The position numbers and the translations under genes are program-made. From Photobacterium gaetbulicola Gung47 (GTDB lineage: Bacteria; Pseudomonadota; Gammaproteobacteria; Enterobacterales; Vibrionaceae), in NCBI GenBank assembly GCA_000940995.1, contig CP005974.1, positions 496,001-560,000 on the forward strand: a stretch of 64,000 nt of DNA. Reading direction: 5' to 3'. The first letter of the stretch is position 1. Every line of letters begins with the position of its first letter. Shown here in pieces: positions 57,423 through 64,000 of this stretch. The notes beneath the pieces were generated by a model, which worked only from the letters and a program-made list of their open reading frames with translations, was not told the DNA's origin and made no database searches.

Positions 57423-60053
57423 TTAGCCGGTGTTTCGCATACCGGTCGCGATACCAGCAATGGTGACCATCAGTGCTTCTTCCAGCATCGGCGATGGCGT
57501 CTCCTGGCGGCGGGTACGGTAGAGCAACTCGGCCTGCAGCATATTCAGCGGCTCGACATAGATGTTACGCAGGCGGATTGACTCGGCACCCCATGGGTTT
57601 TGTTCCATCAGGTGGGCACTGTTTTCCACGTTCAGCACCGCCTTGATGTCTTTTTGCAGTTGCTCACGTAGCTTCTGTCCCATAGGCCACAGTGACTTGT
57701 CGGTCAGGCGCTGGTCGTAGTATTCCGCAATGCCGATATTGGTCTTGGTAAATACCATTTCCAGCATCCCCAGGCGGGTTGAGAAGAATGGCCACTCGCG
57801 GCACATTTCCTCAAGCTGAGCGGCATGGCCCTTGTCAATCGAGAACTGGATGGCCTCACCGGCACCCAACCAAGCTGGCAGGATCAGGCGGTTCTGGCTC
57901 CAGGCGAAGATCCATGGGATCGCGCGCAAGCTTTCCACACCGCCTTTCGGGTTACGCTTGGCTGGACGTGAGCCCAACGGCAATTTGCCCAACTCGAGCT
58001 CAGGGGTTGCCGCACGGAAGTACGGGACAAACTCCGGATTGCCACGCACCACATCGCGGTAAGCGTCGCAGGACACTTCAGACAGCACATCCATCAGCTC
58101 GCGCCATTCTTGCTTCGGCTGCGGAGGCGGCATCAGGTTCGCTTCCAAAATTGCGCTGGCGTACAGGCTCAGGCTGTTTACCGCTACTTCTGGTAGACCC
58201 AGTTTGAAGCGGATCATTTCGCCTTGCTCTGTCACACGCAAGCCGCCTTTCAGGCTACGTGGTGGTTGAGACAACAGGGCCGCGTGCGCTGGCGCGCCAC
58301 CTCGGCCGATAGAGCCGCCACGGCCGTGGAACAGGGTCAGCTCGACGCCAGCTTCCTCACACACCTCAACCAGCGACTCCATCGCATGGTACTGGGCCCA
58401 GCCTGCGGCCATGACGCCGGCATCTTTGGCGGAGTCGGAGTAACCGATCATTACCATCTGGTGGTTCTGGATATAGCCACGGTACCAGTCGATGTTCATC
58501 AACTGCTTGATCACGCCCTCGGCATTGTTGAGATCGTCCAGGGTTTCAAACAGCGGGCAAACATCCATACGGAACTTGCAACCGGCTTCTTGCAATAGCA
58601 AGTGAACAGCCAGGACATCAGATGCGGTGCGGGCCATGGAAATCACATACGCGCCCAAGGCTTCGCGAGGCTGGTCGGCAATGGCCTTGCAGGTTTCGAT
58701 CACTTCTTTGACTTCGTCAGAAGGTGCCCAGTCGCGCGGTAGCAACGGACGTTTGGAAGACAGTTCGCGCACCAGGAAGGCGACTTTGTCCTGCTCGCTC
58801 CATTGGTCGTAGTCGCCGAGGCCAAGGTAGCGGGTTAGCTCGGAAATCACGTTGGAGTGACGGGTGCTCTCTTGGCGGATGTCCAGACGAACCAGGTGGA
58901 CACCGAAACACTTGATGCGGCGCAGTACGTCGAGCAACAGGCCATCGGCGATGATCCCCATGTCACAGTCGTGGAGTGAGCGGTAGCAGGCGTAAAGCGG
59001 ATCCCACAGCTGGCTGATATCGTCGATGATACCGTAGCTTGGCGCGTCGAGGCCTTTGATCTTGGCATCTAGCACATCACGGGTATTGGTCAGCTTGGCA
59101 CGCAGATCTTTCAAGATGGCACGGTAAGGTTCATGCTCGTCACCGGCAAGATCGCGGACCTCGTCGTTGCACTTGACCATCGACAGCTCGCTGACCAGCT
59201 CCTTGACGTCCTGTAGGTAGAGATCGGCAGCTTTCCAGCGCGAGAGCAGCAGTACTTCACGGGTCACTTCAGAGGTCACAAACGGGTTACCGTCACGGTC
59301 ACCACCCATCCAGGATGAGAAGGTGACCGGGGCTGCGTCGATTGGCAGGCCTTCGCCCAGATGAGCCGTTAGCTTCTCGTCAAACTGGCGCAGGAACTCC
59401 GGCACCGCTTGCCATAGCGAGTTTTCAACCACCGCAAAGCCCCACTTGGCTTCATCAAGCGGTGTCGGGCGTTGCTTGCGGATCACATCGGAATGCCATG
59501 CCTGGGCGATCAGCTGTTCAAGGCGGCGTTCGACGCGCTGGCGCTCGCTGGTGGACAGTTCGCTCAATTCCAGTTTGGACAGGCATTTATTGATCTGTAC
59601 CAGCTTGTGGATCATGGTCCGGCGGGCAATTTCCGTCGGGTGGGCCGTGAGTACCAGGTCAATGTTGAGATCGCGTACTGCCTGGATCGAGTCGAATTGG
59701 CTGATGTCCTGCTCATCCAGCTTGGCGAACAGGGCATCAATAGAGTCTGGGCTGCAGATATGTTCTTCGCTGTGGCGGGAAACCGTGTGGTACTGCTCGG
59801 CAATATTGGTCAGGTTCAGGAACTGGCTGAAGGCCCGGGCTACAGGCAGCAGCTGGTCATCCGGCAGGTTCTGCAGCTCGTCGATCAGCTTGGCACGATC
59901 GTCCTGGTTTCCTGCGCGGGCAGATTTGGACAGTTTGCGGATGGTCTCTACTTTGCTCAGTAGCTCCTCACCATGCGCTTCCTTGATTGTCGTCCCCAGC
60001 ATGTGGCCGAGCATACTGACGTTGCTTCTAAGCGCGCTGTACTTTTCGTTCAT
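57423..60053 (-). CDS. ppc: Phosphoenolpyruvate carboxylase
   Basis: Anaplerotic enzyme adding bicarbonate to PEP to give oxaloacetate. 876 residues, full length. The catalytic His138 is in VLTAHPTEIARRT, the mobile glycine loop is FHGRGGSIGRGGAPAH, and the C-terminus ends in the conserved GMRNTG. It feeds aspartate-family synthesis, including the met and arg pathways encoded on both sides. Divergent from the arg cluster across a long gene-free region. Confidence 0.98.
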   Translation of the reverse strand: MNEKYSALRSNVSMLGHMLGTTIKEAHGEELLSKVETIRKLSKSARAGNQDDRAKLIDELQNLPDDQLLPVARAFSQFLNLTNIAEQYHTVSRHSEEHICSPDSIDALFAKLDEQDISQFDSIQAVRDLNIDLVLTAHPTEIARRTMIHKLVQINKCLSKLELSELSTSERQRVERRLEQLIAQAWHSDVIRKQRPTPLDEAKWGFAVVENSLWQAVPEFLRQFDEKLTAHLGEGLPIDAAPVTFSSWMGGDRDGNPFVTSEVTREVLLLSRWKAADLYLQDVKELVSELSMVKCNDEVRDLAGDEHEPYRAILKDLRAKLTNTRDVLDAKIKGLDAPSYGIIDDISQLWDPLYACYRSLHDCDMGIIADGLLLDVLRRIKCFGVHLVRLDIRQESTRHSNVISELTRYLGLGDYDQWSEQDKVAFLVRELSSKRPLLPRDWAPSDEVKEVIETCKAIADQPREALGAYVISMARTASDVLAVHLLLQEAGCKFRMDVCPLFETLDDLNNAEGVIKQLMNIDWYRGYIQNHQMVMIGYSDSAKDAGVMAAGWAQYHAMESLVEVCEEAGVELTLFHGRGGSIGRGGAPAHAALLSQPPRSLKGGLRVTEQGEMIRFKLGLPEVAVNSLSLYASAILEANLMPPPQPKQEWRELMDVLSEVSCDAYRDVVRGNPEFVPYFRAATPELELGKLPLGSRPAKRNPKGGVESLRAIPWIFAWSQNRLILPAWLGAGEAIQFSIDKGHAAQLEEMCREWPFFSTRLGMLEMVFTKTNIGIAEYYDQRLTDKSLWPMGQKLREQLQKDIKAVLNVENSAHLMEQNPWGAESIRLRNIYVEPLNMLQAELLYRTRRQETPSPMLEEALMVTIAGIATGMRNTG

Positions 60054-60381
60054 ATCGCATCCATCTCGTAAATTTATTACATCCGATTAACTCAATAGAC
60101 AACAATCTAGCCGTGTTCAGGCTTTGAGGTCAACATTGTTCGGCAGAACCGGTAAGAAAACGACAGTGCATTGATTTTTATCATGTTATGAAAGCAGATT
60201 TGTAACAAAGTATTCTGAAATACGGTGTGATAAAGCACAAAATCTGTGTGCTTGTTGTGCAATATGTCGATAAAGGTGGCATTTGGGCGGTAATTTAGTG
60301 CTTTGTGCTGTGGTTTGCAGGGGAGGGGCCAACCGAGCCGGGGCCCTCCTGATTGATTTGCGTTTTTTCCTCTCCAGGGAG
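60054..60381. other. ppc-argC intergenic region, ppc side
   Basis: About 330 gene-free bases. It should hold the ppc promoter. A GC-rich imperfect hairpin is formed by CAGGGGAGGGG at about 60319 with GGGGCCCTCCTG at about 60340, followed after 13 bases by a T-run (60363-60368); it is weak as a terminator. A 64-codon open frame across this region and the arg promoter is not considered real. Confidence 0.45.
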
Positions 60382-60444
60382 TTGACAGCGATAGGAAATA
60401 TCGGTAAACATATTAATTCAAAAGATGTGAATAAAAATATTCAC
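60382..60444 (+). promoter_or_regulatory. argC promoter with ArgR half-sites
   Basis: TTGACA (60382-60387), 17-base spacer, TAAACA (60405-60410). ArgR-box-like cores lie at 60407-60420 (ending ATTCA) and 60428-60441 (starting TGAAT), centres 21 bases apart, the two-turn spacing of paired ARG boxes. Each keeps one good half-site. They cover the -10, so arginine-bound ArgR would repress. Confidence 0.68.
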
Positions 60445-60675
60445 GCCGCGTCAGGGTTAACATGCAAGGAATGTTAACCGAATGGCATCAGATATTGTAA
60501 CGGCACTGAAATAGGTACGAAGCCCCATGAACCAAGCGACTAGCCAATCACAACACGCCCTCCGACGACGCTGAGTTTCGCTTGGTGCCTCTGCGCACCC
60601 CATCTCGAGGCAGCCTGGCTGCTAGCTCCACCCTCTAAACCAAAGCACCCACAAACCAAAAGACACGGATTGATT
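60445..60675 (+). other. Long C-rich argC leader
   Basis: About 230 bases between promoter and argC. Pairing ACCAAGCGA (about 60533-60541) with TCGCTTGGT (about 60575-60583), and a small palindrome GCAGCC-T-GGCTGC near 60611-60623. No T-run and no convincing short frame, so an attenuator is not supported; mRNA structure or a regulator site is possible. Confidence 0.4.
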
Positions 60676-61689
60676 ATGTTGAACACCCATATTATCGGTG
60701 CCAGCGGCTACACCGGCGCAGAGCTGGCCAAAATGGTACACCTACATCCACACCTCAAGCTGGCAGGTTTATATGTGTCAGCCAACAGCCTCGATGCTAA
60801 CAAGCCGATCAGTGAACTCCACGGTCAGCTAAAAGGCGTTGTCGACTTGCCGTTACAGCCGCTTTGTTCACCACAGGATGTCGCCCAGGCAGGAGATATC
60901 GTTCTGCTGGCAACCGCCCATGAAGTGAGTCATGACTTGGCGCCGATTTTTTTGGTGCGTGGCTGTCAGGTGTTTGATTTGTCAGGGGCATTTCGGGTGC
61001 AGGGTGACACTTTCTATACCCAGTACTATGGCTTTGAGCACCAGTTCCCGACGTGGCTGGAGAAAGCGGTTTATGGCCTTGCCGAGTGGAACCATGATGC
61101 TATTGCCAGCGCCCAGCTCGTTGCTGTGCCGGGCTGTTACCCAACCGCTTCGCAGTTGGCTTTAAAACCACTACTTGAAAGTGAGCTATTGGATACCCAG
61201 CAGTGGCCGGTGATCAACGCAGTCAGTGGTGTGTCCGGGGCAGGCCGCAAGGCATCAATGACCAACAGCTTTTGCGAAGTCAGCCTGCAGGCCTACGGTA
61301 TTTTCAGCCACCGCCACCAGCCTGAAATCGCCACCCACCTCGGCCAGCAGGTGATCTTTACTCCCCATCTCGGCAACTTCAAGCGAGGGATCTTGGCGAC
61401 CATCACTGCCAAGCTGGTCGACGGTGTCACCACTGAGCAGGTTGAAGCTGCGATGCAAGCTGCCTATGCCGCTGACGGCGACAAGCATGCCGTTCGTTTG
61501 CTGGGCCAGCAGGCGGCGAAGCTGCAGAGTGTGGTCGGCACCTGCTTCTGTGATATCGGTTGGCAGATACAGGATAGACACATAATTTTAACGTCTGCGA
61601 TTGACAACTTGCTCAAGGGCGCGTCATCGCAAGCGATGCAGTGCATAAATATTCGAAATGGTTTTCCACAGCTTACAGCGTTGGTCTAA
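60676..61689 (+). CDS. argC: N-acetyl-gamma-glutamyl-phosphate reductase
   Basis: Third step of arginine synthesis, NADPH-dependent reduction to the semialdehyde. 337 residues from the ATG at 60676 (MLNTHIIGASGYTGAEL); a TTG two codons upstream is less likely. NADP site GASGYTG at 8-14 and catalytic Cys154 in VPGCYPTA. First gene of argC-argB-argG-argH, all on the plus strand with short gaps, so an operon under ArgR is likely. Confidence 0.97.
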   Translation: MLNTHIIGASGYTGAELAKMVHLHPHLKLAGLYVSANSLDANKPISELHGQLKGVVDLPLQPLCSPQDVAQAGDIVLLATAHEVSHDLAPIFLVRGCQVFDLSGAFRVQGDTFYTQYYGFEHQFPTWLEKAVYGLAEWNHDAIASAQLVAVPGCYPTASQLALKPLLESELLDTQQWPVINAVSGVSGAGRKASMTNSFCEVSLQAYGIFSHRHQPEIATHLGQQVIFTPHLGNFKRGILATITAKLVDGVTTEQVEAAMQAAYAADGDKHAVRLLGQQAAKLQSVVGTCFCDIGWQIQDRHIILTSAIDNLLKGASSQAMQCINIRNGFPQLTALV

Positions 61690-61706
61690 CGGTCAGGAGA
61701 GTAGCA

Positions 61707-62492
61707 ATGAGTCAGGTTCCTTTGGTGATAAAGCTAGGCGGTGCAGTGCTGTCTTGCGGTGAAACCCTAGAAAAATTATTTGGTGCGATCGGTACCTACC
61801 AGCAGCAGGCGCAGCGCCCGCTGGTTCTGGTGCATGGCGGCGGCTACCTGGTCGATGATCTGATGGCCAAGTTGCAGCTGGACACGGTGAAAAAAGAAGG
61901 CCTGCGGGTCACGCCGGTTGAGCAGATCCCTTTCATCGCCGGAGCATTGGCTGGTACTGCCAACAAGCTGCTGCAGGGGCAGGCAAAGAAAGCGGGTGTT
62001 GCTGCGGTCGGCCTGAGCTTGGCCGATGGTGGCCTGTGTAACGTGACCGAGCTGGATCCTGAGCTGGGCGCGGTGGGCAAGGCCGAGCCGGGGGACAGCA
62101 GTCTGGTGAGTCAAATCATGCAGGCGGGGTTCTTGCCGATTGTCAGCTCGATTGGCCTTGATGGCACCGGCCAGCTGATGAATGTCAATGCCGATCAGGC
62201 TGCGGTGGCCGTCGCGGCAGCCCTGGACGGTGAGCTGGTACTGCTGTCGGATGTCAGCGGGGTACTGGATGGCAAAGGCAAGCTGATCAGCGAGCTGACC
62301 GAGACACAGGCTGAAACACTGATCGCTCAGGCGGTGATCACCGATGGCATGGTCGTCAAAGTGCGCGCCGCCTTTGAAGCCGCCAATGCCCTAGGGCGCT
62401 CGATTGAAGTGGCGACCTGGCGCTACCCGGACAAACTGGCGGCGCTGTTTGATGGCCAGAGCATCGGGACCAAATTTTCTCCGCAGGCGTAA
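61707..62492 (+). CDS. argB: Acetylglutamate kinase
   Basis: Second step of arginine synthesis: ATP-dependent phosphorylation of N-acetylglutamate. 261 residues from the ATG at 61707 (MSQVPLVIKLGGAVL), with AGGAGA before it; open codons upstream overlap argC and are rejected. Motifs KLGGAVL, VHGGG (substrate) and NVNADQAA (catalytic lysine region follows) are present. It lacks the N-terminal helix of arginine-inhibited kinases, so control is probably at transcription. Confidence 0.96.
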   Translation: MSQVPLVIKLGGAVLSCGETLEKLFGAIGTYQQQAQRPLVLVHGGGYLVDDLMAKLQLDTVKKEGLRVTPVEQIPFIAGALAGTANKLLQGQAKKAGVAAVGLSLADGGLCNVTELDPELGAVGKAEPGDSSLVSQIMQAGFLPIVSSIGLDGTGQLMNVNADQAAVAVAAALDGELVLLSDVSGVLDGKGKLISELTETQAETLIAQAVITDGMVVKVRAAFEAANALGRSIEVATWRYPDKLAALFDGQSIGTKFSPQA

Positions 62493-62591
62493 TGCCTACG
62501 GTAAAGAACACAGTTAAGACACACATTAGTACATATGGATTGAGATAACGCCTGAGCGGGAAGACCGTCGAACAGGCATCAGGAGAGAGTT

Positions 62592-63800
62592 ATGAGCAAA
62601 GTAAATAAAGTGGTATTGGCTTATTCCGGCGGTCTGGACACCTCGGCAATCATTCCTTGGTTGAAAGAAAACTATGACTGCGAAGTGGTGGCATTCGTGG
62701 CCGATGTCGGCCAGGGTGAGGAAGAGCTGGAAGGCATCGAAGAGAAAGCCTTGGCTTCTGGTGCATCGGCCTGCTACATCGCCGATCTGAAAGAAGAGAT
62801 GGTCAAGGATTACATCTACCCAAGCTTGAAGACCGGTGCGGTTTACGAGGGCAAGTACCTGCTGGGTACTTCGATGGCCCGTCCAATTATTGCCAAGGCG
62901 CAGGTTGAGTGTGCGCTGGAAGTCGGTGCTGATGCCCTTTGCCATGGCTGTACCGGTAAAGGTAATGATCAGGTCCGTTTCGAAAGTGCCTATGCGGCGC
63001 TGGCACCGCAGCTAGAAGTGATTGCACCGTGGCGTGAATGGGATCTGCGCAGCCGTGAAGCCCTGCTGGATTACCTGGCCGAGCGCGATATCCCTTGTTC
63101 TGCCTCGCTGGAAAAAATCTACTCCCGTGATGCCAATGCTTGGCATATCTCTACTGAAGGTGGTGTTTTGGAAGAGACGTGGAACCAGCCGAATGAACTG
63201 TGCTGGGTATGGACCAAGGATCCTGAAGCGGCGCCGGATAAACCTGAGCTAGTTTCGATCCTGGTTGAGAAGGGCGAAATTGTCGCGGTGGACGGTGAAG
63301 CCATGTCGCCATACAACGCGCTGGTTTACCTCAACGAGAAAGGTGCCGAGCACGGCATTGGCCGTATCGACATCGTCGAGAACCGCCTGGTCGGCATCAA
63401 ATCCCGTGGCTGTTACGAAACCCCGGGCGGCACCATTATGAATGAAGCCCTGCGTGCGGTAGAGCAGCTGGTACTGGACAAAGACTCCTTTGAGTTCCGT
63501 GAAAGCATTGGCCTCAAAGCGTCCCACCTGATCTACGATGGCCGTTGGTTCACGCCGCTTTGCAAGTCTTTGCTGGCTGCCGCACAAGAGCTGTCACAAG
63601 ATGTGAGCGGTGAGGTTGTTGTCAAACTGTATAAAGGCCAAGCTACGGTAGTACAGAAGCGTTCGGCCAATAGCCTGTATTCCGAAGAGTTCGCCACCTT
63701 CGGTGAGGACGAGGTATACGACCACAGCCATGCTGGTGGTTTCATCCGCCTTTACTCGCTGGCAAGTCGTATCCGTGCGCTGAACGAACAGAAGAAATAA
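62592..63800 (+). CDS. argG: Argininosuccinate synthase
   Basis: ATP-dependent joining of citrulline and aspartate. 402 residues. The N-type ATP pyrophosphatase loop AYSGGLDTS is at 10-18, and the citrulline/aspartate region HGCTGKGNDQVRFE is intact. It lies 99 bases after argB with its own AGGAGAG ribosome site, and argH follows by 59 bases. Confidence 0.97.
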   Translation: MSKVNKVVLAYSGGLDTSAIIPWLKENYDCEVVAFVADVGQGEEELEGIEEKALASGASACYIADLKEEMVKDYIYPSLKTGAVYEGKYLLGTSMARPIIAKAQVECALEVGADALCHGCTGKGNDQVRFESAYAALAPQLEVIAPWREWDLRSREALLDYLAERDIPCSASLEKIYSRDANAWHISTEGGVLEETWNQPNELCWVWTKDPEAAPDKPELVSILVEKGEIVAVDGEAMSPYNALVYLNEKGAEHGIGRIDIVENRLVGIKSRGCYETPGGTIMNEALRAVEQLVLDKDSFEFRESIGLKASHLIYDGRWFTPLCKSLLAAAQELSQDVSGEVVVKLYKGQATVVQKRSANSLYSEEFATFGEDEVYDHSHAGGFIRLYSLASRIRALNEQKK

Positions 63801-63859
63801 CCCAGACCACGACATTATAAATAACGAGCAAGTCGAGCAAGATACACAGGAGAAAGGCC

Positions 63860-64000
63860 ATGGCACTATGGGGCGGACGGTTCAGTCAGGCGGCTGACAC
63901 ACGGTTTAAGCAGTTCAACGATTCATTGCGTTTTGATTACCGTTTGGCGGAGCAGGACATCGTCGGCTCGATCGCCTGGTCGAAGGCGCTGCGCCAGGTC
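63860..64000 (+). CDS. argH: Argininosuccinate lyase, 5' part (runs off the window)
   Basis: The first 47 codons of the last enzyme of arginine synthesis, which splits argininosuccinate to arginine and fumarate. The start MALWGGRFSQAADTRFKQFNDSLRFDYRLAEQDI is the standard ArgH N-terminus. The ATG at 63860 has AGGAG eight bases upstream. In some Vibrio and related bacteria argH is fused to an argA-type acetyltransferase; that part would lie outside the window and cannot be judged. Confidence 0.95.
   Translation, partial: MALWGGRFSQAADTRFKQFNDSLRFDYRLAEQDIVGSIAWSKALRQV

Noticed and set aside
60283..60477. 64-codon open frame across the argC promoter
   Set aside because: It covers the -35/-10 and the ARG boxes, has no good ribosome site, and its composition is not gene-like.

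Overview
This 64 kb window is a gene-dense bacterial chromosome segment of the Vibrionaceae type. The evidence is gene content and order: an aphA quorum-sensing regulator next to ppc and the arg genes, a kdkA/waaA lipopolysaccharide (LPS) core locus between coaD and hldD, a compact FtsN, and a cpx-pfkA-tpiA-fpr-glp-zapB-rraA-menA-hslUV-ftsN-cytR-priA-rpmE-metJBLF string that also follows the E. coli order. The genus cannot be fixed from the sequence; Photobacterium or a close relative is a reasonable guess. Coding DNA is moderately GC-rich except for one AT-rich patch (about 13.4-17.9 kb). No rRNA, tRNA, CRISPR array, prophage or transposase gene was seen.

Layout. 1-6.4 kb: housekeeping block (rph end, pyrE, slmA, coaBC, radC, rpmB, rpmG, a small membrane protein, mutM). 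6.6-19.8 kb: cell-surface polysaccharide block: a UDP-sugar epimerase, coaD, a family 9 glycosyltransferase, kdkA, waaA, a TagF-like transferase, a WaaE-like glucosyltransferase, then an AT-rich insert with two GT4 enzymes, a sialyltransferase-like enzyme and the O-antigen ligase, closed by a late acyltransferase and hldD. 19.9-27.6 kb: a TetR regulator, a yibQ-envC-gpmI block on the minus strand, and yibN-secB-gpsA-cysE on the plus strand. 27.7-42.6 kb: trmL, the Cpx envelope-stress system with cpxP, pfkA, tpiA, a 5-carboxymethyl-2-hydroxymuconate isomerase homologue, a DUF3135 protein, an Fe-S-type regulator with fpr, the glycerol genes glpF/K/X, zapB, rraA, menA. 42.7-51.4 kb: hslVU, ftsN, cytR, priA, rpmE, a malic enzyme, metJ. 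51.5-64 kb: metB-metL, metF, aphA, ppc and the argC-argB-argG-argH cluster, which runs off the window.

Regulation is readable at several points: a pyrE attenuator, stringent-type ribosomal promoters, a CpxR box between cpxR and cpxP, a heat-shock (sigma-32) promoter before hslV, tandem MetJ boxes before metB and metF, and ArgR half-sites before argC. Many transcription units end in clear hairpin/T-run terminators, several of them bidirectional between convergent genes.

The least explained material is non-coding: a three-way-junction-like element at 33706-33780, a roughly 108-bp element with long terminal inverted repeats at 44700-44807, long dyads before pfkA, gpmI and between aphA and ppc, a minus-strand terminator with no gene before it at 40283-40304, and CTAG-rich repeats beside two near-identical terminators. 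Among proteins, the sialyltransferase-like enzyme in the AT-rich part of the LPS locus is the most interesting. I did not find a clearly new multi-gene system.
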